A stretch of DNA of 64,000 nt from Hyphomicrobiales bacterium. GTDB lineage: Bacteria > Pseudomonadota > Alphaproteobacteria > Rhizobiales > JAJFHB01. The DNA lies in the NCBI GenBank assembly GCA_021775755.1, contig JAJFHE010000032.1, forward strand, positions 1 through 64,000. The letters are read 5' to 3'. The notes under the pieces were generated by a model. That model worked only from the letters and a program-made list of their open reading frames with translations, searched no databases and was not told the origin of the DNA. The translations under genes were made by a program, and so were the position numbers. Shown piece after piece: positions 8,226 through 15,998 of this stretch (position 1 is the stretch's first letter; every line of letters starts with the position of its first letter).

Positions 8226-10455
8226 GGAGCGGACACTTTGTATGGCGACTTGACTGAAGTTGGACTGCATGCCGCCAATATTGATTGCTATTGAGTTCGC
8301 GATGCATTTCTAACAAGCATTCCGATATCCTGCACTGTTGTTCTGCATTGAATAGACGTCACTTGTTCGAGGGGTCGTCCGCGTGTTCAAACTCTTTTTG
8401 AGATGGATAACGGTCGGGAGGATTTTTATCTCTAGAAACACTTTGATCTAACCGATCCGCATGGATTATCGAAGACTTCAATTGAGAAATCCTCTCTTCA
8501 ATTTCTTCCATCGACACTTCAATCTGTAAACGTTGTTGAACAAAATGAAGTCTGCCCTCGCACTCACGAACTAGCTCCGCCCATGTTTTTACCCATACTT
8601 TGTAGTTCAATTTATCAAGGAAGAGTCCCACCGGTCGATCACTTTGGGTTACACGCTCTTTGACGGCGTCATCATACTCACCAGTAACAAGAAAAAAGCT
8701 CCAGTTGGTTGACGTGTTTTTGAAATCTGGTTGGCTTCTTATGGCATTCACATAGTCTTCGAGTTGGTCCAATTCTCTTCGCGTGACAACTAGTGATGGT
8801 CGCTTTAGTTCCAGCAACAAGAATTCCCTGCGTTCTCCGTCAGGATGGGGAATTACCCGCCCGAGGAACGAGTCTACGCGGCCGACTTTTCCATCTGCCT
8901 TGCGAATTTTTCTCCGTGTGCTTTGGCTTGCTAGCTCCCTTGATACCCGCTCCATCACCTTGGTAAGGCCCGACTCAGCAAGTGTGATGTGAAAGTGTTC
9001 TCCGAAGATCCAAGTGTTGTCCCGTATGAGTGCGTCGAGTTCGCCTCGCTCCTTGATGCTTCGGCGATGTTTCGGGTCGAAGACCATTCCCTTCAAGACT
9101 TCGAGGACCACAACGCGATCAGCGATCAGGCTAGACGCGGCAATAATGCTCGCCAGTCCGGTTCTGTTCAAAAGGCCAGCAAACTCGTCCTGCCGCACTT
9201 TCGGTAGATTGAAAACCGCGTGCAAAATGTTGGAGACCGATTCGGGGTTGTGTCTGACAGCTTCACGCAAAAGGCTAAGAGTGATTCGTTTTTGCGGATT
9301 ATCTGAACGTTTGAAGTCGCGAGAGTACGAGGTAACCGCGTGCGTCGCTATGTCAAACACCTGCCTTTCGCGGCGCTCGACTTCGTCTTTCGGGTCTCCC
9401 TCGTATGGATAAACACCCGCTGCTTTAAGTTCATCGATAAGGTGCCCGCTGCGCTCAGCTTGACGCATTCGAAAGTAGCCGCCGAGCGTATCTCGGACAT
9501 GATTTACGACTTGTGCGAAATCTGGATCGTTGAGCTCATCGAAATCTAACAGGTTCGCATCAGCAATTTCTTGAAAAAACGGAGAGTATGCATACGCGGA
9601 GAAATTGAAATCTGGTGCGGTCACATTTGCTGCTTGTGATCCTAATACAACACCGCTTTCGCCGCCGAAATGTAGCTTGCGGCTGCCAACATTTGAATTC
9701 CACTCGATTACCTTGATAACGAGATCGTTCACAGTGCGGCCGGAGCAAATGACGGTTTGAACAGGAAACTCATGCGAATGCACAATCGTTTCAGTCGGCT
9801 CGATCTGTCTTTTGTCATAGGAAATTGTGATGCCGGGATACTGCATAACGTACGGCGCAAATATGGCACTGAACTCCGAGCGGGCTTCCTCAGCGACGAG
9901 CCAGTCAAAAGTCTCCTTCAATGATGAAAGCTGAACCACCGTACCGATGGCTCCGTCATCCACAGATTGCGCATCCGAAACGTCTGCCGTTTTCAATGAT
10001 CCTGCAGATATTTTTATAGTCAGTTTCGCTCTTTGTTCACCATCGTGATAGCATGTGTCCCATTGTGCGTTGTTGGCGAGTGAGAAAAATCTAAGTCGAC
10101 CTTGCCCCTCCTTGCCGTGCATAGCCCGTTGTGCGTTTGTGCGGGTTGTTTTTCGTTTCCATGAAGCGCCGACATTTTCAAAATCTCGCCTAGCGTGCTG
10201 TCCAGAAATACCTTCACCGTTGTCACGGACAACTATTGCTTCAATTCCTCCCAACCCGTTCTTCTCAAATTCAACATCGACTTTGTCTGCATCCGCGTCG
10301 AGCGCGTTCCATACAAACTCCGCAAGTGCCTTGATAGGGTCGCGCGTGCTGGCAATCTTCTCTAGATGGTCCTGCTGTGCTTTTAGCGTCAGTATTGTCA
10401 TTGTTCTGGTGTAGTCTCAGTGCATACCCCGTGGCAAGAGTGTGATAATTGACCG
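8226..10455. mobile_element. Single-gene insertion between VOC and caiD-like genes
   Basis: This 2.2-kb segment, visibly richer in A+T than its neighbours, lies between the two copies of a 169-bp repeat and carries one gene on the minus strand. No transposase, integrase or terminal inverted repeat is seen. The 133 bases left of the gene (8226-8358) are its 3' flank; 54 bases right of it (10402-10455) must hold its promoter. Long flanking homology without a recombinase fits uptake by homologous recombination, for example single-crossover integration of a circle. That mechanism is inference. Confidence 0.7.
8359..10401 (-). CDS. GHKL ATPase fused to a Shedu-like PD-(D/E)xK nuclease domain
   Basis: The 680-residue protein opens with a GHKL (Hsp90/MutL/MORC-type) ATPase: N-box Glu28 and Asn32 in EFVWNALDADA, ATP-lid motif DNGEGIS at 60-66 and the glycine loop GKEGQGR at 96-102. 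After a linker, residues about 450-620 resemble the DUF4263/Shedu nuclease domain: LDALIRDNTWIFGEHFHIT (456-474), then Asp510, the ExK motif Glu531-Leu-Lys533 in LLLELKRP and Gln546 in LDQLEDY. Such a nuclease coupled to an ATP-driven clamp suggests single-gene anti-phage defence. The insertion context and AT-richer composition point to horizontal gain. The function has not been shown here and is inferred from the domains. Confidence 0.75.
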   Translation of the reverse strand: MTILTLKAQQDHLEKIASTRDPIKALAEFVWNALDADADKVDVEFEKNGLGGIEAIVVRDNGEGISGQHARRDFENVGASWKRKTTRTNAQRAMHGKEGQGRLRFFSLANNAQWDTCYHDGEQRAKLTIKISAGSLKTADVSDAQSVDDGAIGTVVQLSSLKETFDWLVAEEARSEFSAIFAPYVMQYPGITISYDKRQIEPTETIVHSHEFPVQTVICSGRTVNDLVIKVIEWNSNVGSRKLHFGGESGVVLGSQAANVTAPDFNFSAYAYSPFFQEIADANLLDFDELNDPDFAQVVNHVRDTLGGYFRMRQAERSGHLIDELKAAGVYPYEGDPKDEVERRERQVFDIATHAVTSYSRDFKRSDNPQKRITLSLLREAVRHNPESVSNILHAVFNLPKVRQDEFAGLLNRTGLASIIAASSLIADRVVVLEVLKGMVFDPKHRRSIKERGELDALIRDNTWIFGEHFHITLAESGLTKVMERVSRELASQSTRRKIRKADGKVGRVDSFLGRVIPHPDGERREFLLLELKRPSLVVTRRELDQLEDYVNAIRSQPDFKNTSTNWSFFLVTGEYDDAVKERVTQSDRPVGLFLDKLNYKVWVKTWAELVRECEGRLHFVQQRLQIEVSMEEIEERISQLKSSIIHADRLDQSVSRDKNPPDRYPSQKEFEHADDPSNK

Positions 10456-10502
10456 CCATTGAGTGTGATGTGGTGGACACCTTGTGACTGCAGTTTGCGC
10501 AT
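10456..10502 (-). pseudogene. Remnant of the 5' end of the VOC gene
   Basis: On the minus strand this reads MRKLQSQGVHHITLN, identical to the start of the intact VOC protein whose gene begins at 8103, and then breaks off at the edge of the insertion. It keeps the original start codon and upstream spacer, so it shows the order before insertion: the caiD-like gene followed by VOC on the same strand. Confidence 0.85.
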
Positions 10503-10624
10503 GGCTTTCCTCCCGGTGCCGCGACAGGAGCGGCTAACCGGTTATAGCGCTGCGGCAGCGTTGGTGTCTAACGACCCTTCCAGACCGGGTCGCGGCCTTC
10601 GGCGAAAGACTTCGGGCCTTCCTC
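10456..10624. repeat. 169-bp direct repeat, copy B (right of the insertion)
   Basis: This is the second copy of the repeat at 8057-8225. It supplies the true 3' end of the caiD-like gene and a truncated 5' end of the VOC gene. Because each neighbour keeps one complete copy, the insertion did not destroy either gene, but it did separate a likely two-gene transcription unit. Confidence 0.9.
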
Positions 10625-11350
10625 CGCGTCTTCGGATTTGAGGAGTGTCGTGTAGGTTTCGCAGGCGCCGGACTTGGTCCAGGCATAGCATTCCGGGATC
10701 GTCATGTTGGCGGTCTGGCGGACGATGTCCTTGATCGCGGCATGCACGAGGGGCGGGCCGGAGGCAATGGCTTCGGCGATTTCGCGGGTGCGCTCCATGA
10801 GTTTGTCGGCGGGCACGACTTCATTGACGATGCCCCAGCCGTGCGCTTCTTCCGCGCTCATCCGCCGGCCGGTCAGCAGCATCTCCATGGCGATGTGATA
10901 GGGAATGCGCCGCGGCAGGCGGTAGGTTGCGGCATCGGCGATGATGCCGACATGAATTTCAGCCAGGAACACCTCGACGTGTTCCGCCGCGACGATCATG
11001 TCGCAGCACAGTGCGAGCTCGAACCCGCCGCCGACGGCCATGCCGTTGAGGGCGGCGATCACCGGCTTGTTGAGATCGTGCAGTTCGGTGAGACCGGCAA
11101 ACCCGCCGGGTCCATAGTCTTCATCGAACCCGGCACCGTCGGCTGCCGCCTTCAGGTCCCAGCCGGCGGAGAAGAAGCGTTCGCCACCGCCGGTGATGAT
11201 GGCGCAGCGCAGCTCCGGGTCGTCGCGATAGGCGCAGAAGATCTCGCCGAGTTCGCGGCTCGTTGCATTGTCGATGGCATTGGCCTTGGGTCGGTCGAGA
11301 ACGACTTCAAGCACGCGGCCATTGCGGGTGGTGTGAACGGATTGTGTCAT
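10568..11350 (-). CDS. caiD: Carnitinyl-CoA dehydratase-like enoyl-CoA hydratase
   Basis: This is a 260-residue crotonase-fold protein very like E. coli CaiD, which hydrates crotonobetainyl-CoA to carnitinyl-CoA. The likeness runs end to end: the DRPKANAID start, FSAGWDLKAAA, GPGGFAGLTE, GGGFELAL and the RDPVWKGR end. Glu111 and Glu131 sit at the same numbers as the catalytic glutamates of CaiD. The ATG at 11350 is preferred because it has an AAGGAA site; a longer frame upstream reads into non-coding-looking sequence. Nearby carnitine genes support the role. The last 18 codons lie in the 169-bp repeat. Confidence 0.8.
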   Translation of the reverse strand: MTQSVHTTRNGRVLEVVLDRPKANAIDNATSRELGEIFCAYRDDPELRCAIITGGGERFFSAGWDLKAAADGAGFDEDYGPGGFAGLTELHDLNKPVIAALNGMAVGGGFELALCCDMIVAAEHVEVFLAEIHVGIIADAATYRLPRRIPYHIAMEMLLTGRRMSAEEAHGWGIVNEVVPADKLMERTREIAEAIASGPPLVHAAIKDIVRQTANMTIPECYAWTKSGACETYTTLLKSEDAEEGPKSFAEGRDPVWKGR

Positions 11351-11650
11351 CGGCTGTTCCTTCAGGTTGAGTACTCGGAGACGCGACCCGGTGAAGCTAC
11401 CCTCATGATTGCCAGATTGGCGCTCGATTTTCGACGTTCTCAAGCAAAACCCGACAGGCGGGTTCGCTTTGCATGCAAATATCAGAGCGGGGCCGTCACT
11501 TGTTCTTTTGTTGCCGCTCATGGAGAAAACTAAAGCGGCGCACGTACCCGCGGCAGCTATTCAGCAAACGTGCGTTTGAACGATCACGCTAGGTCGACTG
11601 CGACGCGGGTTTGCGACGTTGCGCTCTTTGGGGGTTGCGGCCGGTATGAA
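11351..11650. other. Intergenic region upstream of the caiD-like gene
   Basis: Three hundred bases without a convincing gene separate the caiD-like start from the end of the HxlR-type regulator gene. It should contain the caiD promoter. I see no clear terminator, palindrome or RNA gene. Confidence 0.4.
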
Positions 11651-12034
11651 TCAGGCGCGCGCATCATACGACTTGCGCGCGGCGACGACTTGATCGAAAT
11701 TTTCTGACGCCCAGCTCACGATCGGTTTCAGTACTTCAACCAGATCCTTCCCCGGTCCGGTCAGTTCGTAGGAAACCGCTACGGGCGGGCCCGGATCAAC
11801 GGTGCGGGTCAGGTAGCCGTCTCGTTCCAGAGCACGCAGGTTCTCGGTCAGTACGCGCTGAGTGATGTCGCCAACCGTCCTTTTCACTGCAGAAAATCGC
11901 AAAGGCCCGTCTTCTAGGCTCAGAAGGATCAGAGATTGCCATTTGCCGAACACGTTGCTCAGTACGTTCCGTATAGGGCAGAGCTTGCCCTCCTCGACAG
12001 TCAGGGCAGTTACTTGAAGCATACTTTGTTCCAT
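11651..12034 (-). CDS. HxlR-family transcriptional regulator
   Basis: The 127-residue winged-helix protein has the HxlR hallmarks: the CPIRNVLSNVFGKWQSLILLSL start, RFSAVKRTVGDITQRVLTENLRALERDGYLTR recognition region, and YELTGPGKDL wing. Cys19 is in the place of the conserved cysteine that senses quinones, aldehydes or thiol stress in HypR, QorR and YodB-type members. It is divergent from a SnoaL-like and an NmrA-like gene, the usual target arrangement, and probably represses them and itself. Met5 is a possible alternative start. Confidence 0.88.
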   Translation of the reverse strand: MEQSMLQVTALTVEEGKLCPIRNVLSNVFGKWQSLILLSLEDGPLRFSAVKRTVGDITQRVLTENLRALERDGYLTRTVDPGPPVAVSYELTGPGKDLVEVLKPIVSWASENFDQVVAARKSYDARA

Positions 12035-12038
12035 ATTA

Positions 12039-12064
12039 GTGCGTAATTGACACTTGGTGCGTAA
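12039..12064. promoter_or_regulatory. Candidate HxlR-type operator: direct repeat GTGCGTAA
   Basis: In the 82-base gap between the divergent HxlR and SnoaL-like genes the octamer GTGCGTAA occurs at 12039-12046 and again at 12057-12064, 18 bases apart, or nearly two helical turns. That spacing suits a dimeric winged-helix repressor bound on one DNA face. The site abuts the regulator's own start, which fits autorepression. The assignment is inferred from position. Confidence 0.5.
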
Positions 12065-12116
12065 ATAATACCTATGTCTCCACGATCAAACAACCTCTTC
12101 AAACGGAGACATCCAA

Positions 12117-12947
12117 ATGAAACTGGCAACACTCACGTTTGCGGTTGGCCTGGCCGCGTCCACCGCACTGGCTGCTGAACACCCAAAGGCTCTCGCTACC
12201 GCCGCGCTGAACGCAATTTTCGTTGATTTCGATGTATCAGCGGCAACGAAATTGCTGACTGATGACTACATACAGCACAATCCGAGTGTGCCTACCGGCG
12301 CCGCTCCCGTTATCGGCTTTATCCCTGCGCTGAAGGAAAGCGGCATTGAACTGACAACCTACCGGCTGATCGCGGAGGGCGACTTGGTCGTCGCTCATAA
12401 TCAGTATGAGAACGCCCAGGCTTTTGGCGCTCAGACACTTGTTGCCTTCGACGTGTTCAGGATTGAAGACGGTCGGGTGGCCGAGCACTGGGACAACCTC
12501 GAACCGCTGGCAGCGCCGAATCCGTCAGGCAGAACCCAACTGGACGGTCCAACAGAAATTATCGATCTCGACAAGACGGCCGAGAACAAGGCACTTGTCA
12601 TCGAGCTTGTCGAAACAGTTCTGATGAACGGGGAAGTCGACCGGATCACCGACTTCGTTTCAACAGAGACATACTTGCAGCACAACACAGGCATCGCTGA
12701 CGGTCTGGACGGCCTCGGAGCTGCGCTTGCAGCGATGGCCGAAAACGGTGTGGCCATGGTCTATTCCGAACTGCATGTCGTCGTTGCCGAGGGTAATTTC
12801 GTCTTCACCGCCTCAAGCGGCGTGTTGGGCGACGCGCCCACTGCCTTTTTCGACCTTTTTCGCGTTGAAGACGGCAAGGTCGTCGAGCACTGGGATGTCA
12901 TTTCAACCATTCCAGAGGAGATGGCCCACGAAAATGGAAAGTTCTGA
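12117..12947 (+). CDS. Exported protein with two SnoaL-like (NTF2-fold) domains
   Basis: The 276-residue product has a signal peptide (MKLATLTFAVGLAASTALAA) and two tandem SnoaL-like repeats, about residues 25-130 and 155-265. Each has the ATKLLTDDYIQHNP / ITDFVSTETYLQHN start and the FDVFRIEDGRVAEHWD / FDLFRVEDGKVVEHWD end. Single-domain relatives are polyketide-cyclase-like or stress proteins, often next to HxlR regulators. The gene is divergent from the HxlR gene and followed by an NmrA-like reductase gene, probably co-transcribed. The substrate is unknown. Confidence 0.8.
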   Translation: MKLATLTFAVGLAASTALAAEHPKALATAALNAIFVDFDVSAATKLLTDDYIQHNPSVPTGAAPVIGFIPALKESGIELTTYRLIAEGDLVVAHNQYENAQAFGAQTLVAFDVFRIEDGRVAEHWDNLEPLAAPNPSGRTQLDGPTEIIDLDKTAENKALVIELVETVLMNGEVDRITDFVSTETYLQHNTGIADGLDGLGAALAAMAENGVAMVYSELHVVVAEGNFVFTASSGVLGDAPTAFFDLFRVEDGKVVEHWDVISTIPEEMAHENGKF

Positions 12948-13018
12948 ATCCATTCTGCGGACCGAAGCAATAGGTTCCGTGGACGGTTCTGCAATCAGCA
13001 GTGAACAGGAAGTGCAAG

Positions 13019-13858
13019 ATGCCTCATCCGAAAATTGCCATCACCGGTGCCACAGGCGCACTCGGAGGCCGGATCGCACGGCTACTTGACGATCGGGAAA
13101 TTCCAACCCGCTTGATCGTTCGAGATCCGGCGAAGGCTCCGTCACTGAAACATGCAACGCCGACGATATCCTCCTATGCCGACCGCGAGTCGCTCGTGGC
13201 CGCCGTGAGGGACATCGACACCGTGTTCTTCGTCTCCGGTGGTGAGGCCGCTGACCGGCTGGATCAGCATAAGACGGCTGTTGACGCCTTCGCCGAAGCC
13301 GGGGTGCAGCGCATCGTGTACACATCGTTTGTAAACTGTGCACCGAAATCGACGTTCACATTCGCCCGCGACCACTATCATACCGAACAGTACATGACTT
13401 TCCGGGACATCCCGTTTGCGGCACTGCGCAACAATTTCTACGCCGATCTGGTGCCGCTGCTCGTGACAGACGGTGAGCTACGTGGCCCCGCAGGGTCCGG
13501 GCGGTTCGCACCGGTTTCGCGTGATGATATCGCGGAAGTCGCCGCCGCCATGTTGACAGACCCGTCAGGACCAACAGGCCTGTTCGACGTCACCGGGCCG
13601 GAACTCATGACAATGGAACAGGCTGCTTCCCAGCTTACGTCGGTCTCCGGCCAAACGGTCATCTTCCGGAATGAGACACTGGAAGAAGCCTATGCCTCGC
13701 GGGCCGGGTTCGGCGCGCCACAGTTCGAAGTCGATGGCTGGGTCACGAGCTACGCCGGCATTGCCGCAGGCGAGTTTGAGGTCCTGAGCGACACAGTAGA
13801 GCGTTTCACCGGTCATTCACCGACAGCATTCAGGGATTTTCTGAATTCCCGCCGGTGA
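13019..13858 (+). CDS. NmrA-like NAD(P)-binding protein, QOR2 type
   Basis: This 279-residue Rossmann protein begins MPHPKIAITGATGALGGRIA; GATGALGG is the nucleotide loop, and VFFVSGGEAADRL plus VYTSFVNCAP follow the NmrA/QOR2 (NADPH-quinone reductase 2) pattern. AGGAAG lies 7 bases before the ATG at 13019, better than the start 18 bases upstream. It follows the SnoaL-like gene by 71 bases and probably belongs to the HxlR-controlled unit. HxlR-type regulators with such reductases commonly respond to quinones or electrophiles; that role is inferred here. Confidence 0.8.
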   Translation: MPHPKIAITGATGALGGRIARLLDDREIPTRLIVRDPAKAPSLKHATPTISSYADRESLVAAVRDIDTVFFVSGGEAADRLDQHKTAVDAFAEAGVQRIVYTSFVNCAPKSTFTFARDHYHTEQYMTFRDIPFAALRNNFYADLVPLLVTDGELRGPAGSGRFAPVSRDDIAEVAAAMLTDPSGPTGLFDVTGPELMTMEQAASQLTSVSGQTVIFRNETLEEAYASRAGFGAPQFEVDGWVTSYAGIAAGEFEVLSDTVERFTGHSPTAFRDFLNSRR

Positions 13859-13885
13859 GCCGGCCGCTTGGGCGGTGGACGGAAG

Positions 13886-15979
13886 TTAGCGACTATTTTT
13901 CTTGCGATCTGAAAGGGCGATCAGTGCGTCGGCGGCAACGGCGCCGGACCCATTCGGCCGCACGATAAGGGGATTGATGTCGATTTCCTCAATTCGGTCG
14001 GTGTTCTCTTCAACGAAACGGCACACGGCTTCGATAGCGTCGATGGCCGCGTCGGTGTCGCCTGCGGGCTTGCCGCGCCAGCCCTCAAGCAGGGGGAAAC
14101 ACTGCAACGAACGCAATGCGGTTTCAATCTCGGCGCGTGATGCGGGCAGAAGAACGATGCGGCTGTCGCGCAGGAGTTCGACCATTGTGCCGCCCGCACC
14201 GATCACGATGTGGGGTCCGAATTGCGGATCGCGAACGGCACCAATCAGGAGTTCGGCGATCCCGTCACGCACCATTTCCTCAACCAGAATCCGGTCCGAA
14301 ATCGCCGCTAACTTGTGCGCCGCCGCCTCGGCGTCTTGCTCATTGGCGAGGTTCAACAGTACCGCACCTGCTTCGGACTTGTGCGCAAGCGTTTCGCTCA
14401 CGGCCTTCATGACCACCGGATAGCCGATGCCGTCCGCTGCCCTGACCGCCTCCGGTACGGCGACGATTGCGCCGTTGGGTGTCGTTAGGCCCGCCGCGCG
14501 CAGCAGCTCCTTGCTATCCCATTCGTTGAGGGTTGCCACATCGCCCGCCAGCGCCGGCGCATCGCCAAGCGGTTCGGACGTTCCTTTGGCGCGTGCCGTG
14601 CCGATGGAGGCGGCCGCGGCGACGGCGGTCAGGCCTTCCTCGACGCCGCTGAAGGTCACGATGCCCTCGTCGCGCAGCCAGCGCGCAACGTCCTCGGGCA
14701 TGCCCTCCTGCAGCGAGGAGAGCACGGCGGCCCGGGCGTCATTGTCGCGGGCGCTTGCGATGAATTCCTCCAGCATGACGTACCACGAGCTCACGTCGCA
14801 GCGCTCGAGCGTTGGAAAGTCGAGCACCAGAATGGCGAGATCGAAACCGCCCGACAGCATGGCGGAGAATGTCGCGCGCGCTTCCTCGCGGTGACCCCAG
14901 ATGAAGGTGTGATAGTCGAGCGGATTGGCGATATCGACAAAGTCGTTGAGCGTCGCGCGCAGGCGTGCGGCGTGAGCGGGCTCAAGGTCCGGAAAGACGA
15001 GGCCGTAGGCTTCCGCCCGGTCGGCCATAAGCGAGGCCTCGCCGCCGGAACAACTGAGCGAGGCGATGCGGTTGCCGGGCAGGGGGCCGGTGAGGTCTAG
15101 TAGTTTCAGCGTTTCGATAAAGGCCGGGACGGAGTGGACCCGAGCGACGCCAAAGCGTTCAAACAGCGCGTCATAGAGCCGGTCGGAACCGGACAGCGTA
15201 GATGTGTGGCTGACGGTGGCGCGCGCGCCTTTCTCCGAGCGCCCGGCTTTGAGGGCGACAATTGGTTTGCCCTGCTCGAGGGCACCAAGTGCGAGGCGGG
15301 AGAATCGGGCGATGTCGTCGATCCCCTCGACATGCAGGCCGATTGCGGTGACACGTTCGTCTTCAAGCAGCGCCTCGATGCAGTCGTTGATCGTGATCTG
15401 CGCCTGATTGCCGAGAGTAAGCAGATAGGCAAGCGGCATGGCGCGGCGCTGCATTGTGAAGTTGAGACCCATATTGCCGCTTTGCGAAATGATCGCGACG
15501 CCACGTTCGCAAGGGGCCGCGCCGTGATTGTCGGGCCACAGCGCGGCGCGCTCGATGAAGTTGAGCGTGCCGTAACAGTTCGGACCGATGATCGGCATGT
15601 CTCCGGCTGCCGCCACTAACTCGCTCTGCAGGAAGCGGCCTTCGTCTCCGGTTTCGGCAAAGCCCGAGGCGAAGCACACAGCGCCGCCCGCACCCATCTC
15701 GACAAGCAGTCTGACGGCCTCAATCGTCGGTTCGCGGGGAATGGCGATAAACGCGGCATCGGGCGCGTACGGCAGGTCTTCAAGGCGGGCATAGGCCTGG
15801 TGGCCGTGAACCTCATCGCGCGAGCGGCTGACTGGCCAAATTTCGCCCGCAAATCCCAGGAGCGTGCATTGCTGCACGACGCGGGCGGCCTCGGTGCCGC
15901 CGATGACGGCAATCGACTTCGGCGTAAGCAGGCGTCGCAGCCGGGCGGTCTTGGTGTTTGCGGGGGCGGACATGTTCAT
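13886..15979 (-). CDS. Acyl-CoA synthetase (ADP-forming), single-chain with ATP-grasp
   Basis: The 697-residue protein has the fused layout of NDP-forming acetyl-CoA synthetases: CoA-binding Rossmann domain (about 5-130), two succinyl-CoA-synthetase-like domains (about 145-450, with GPNCYGTLNF and SQSGNMGLNF; the active His region is near SHTSTLSG) and a C-terminal ATP-grasp domain (about 480-690). Starts further upstream overlap the preceding gene, so the ATG at 15979 (or 15973) is taken. It follows the acyl-CoA dehydrogenase by about 20 bases on the same strand. In this carnitine cluster it may make the CoA ester of gamma-butyrobetaine or another betaine; that is inference. Confidence 0.82.
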   Translation of the reverse strand: MNMSAPANTKTARLRRLLTPKSIAVIGGTEAARVVQQCTLLGFAGEIWPVSRSRDEVHGHQAYARLEDLPYAPDAAFIAIPREPTIEAVRLLVEMGAGGAVCFASGFAETGDEGRFLQSELVAAAGDMPIIGPNCYGTLNFIERAALWPDNHGAAPCERGVAIISQSGNMGLNFTMQRRAMPLAYLLTLGNQAQITINDCIEALLEDERVTAIGLHVEGIDDIARFSRLALGALEQGKPIVALKAGRSEKGARATVSHTSTLSGSDRLYDALFERFGVARVHSVPAFIETLKLLDLTGPLPGNRIASLSCSGGEASLMADRAEAYGLVFPDLEPAHAARLRATLNDFVDIANPLDYHTFIWGHREEARATFSAMLSGGFDLAILVLDFPTLERCDVSSWYVMLEEFIASARDNDARAAVLSSLQEGMPEDVARWLRDEGIVTFSGVEEGLTAVAAAASIGTARAKGTSEPLGDAPALAGDVATLNEWDSKELLRAAGLTTPNGAIVAVPEAVRAADGIGYPVVMKAVSETLAHKSEAGAVLLNLANEQDAEAAAHKLAAISDRILVEEMVRDGIAELLIGAVRDPQFGPHIVIGAGGTMVELLRDSRIVLLPASRAEIETALRSLQCFPLLEGWRGKPAGDTDAAIDAIEAVCRFVEENTDRIEEIDINPLIVRPNGSGAVAADALIALSDRKKNSR

Positions 15980-15998
15980 GCCTGTCGCGGGGGTTGGC

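Noticed and set aside
8057-10624. Transposon with target-site duplication
   Set aside because: A 169-bp duplication with differences is far too long for a transposition footprint, and there are no terminal inverted repeats or transposase.
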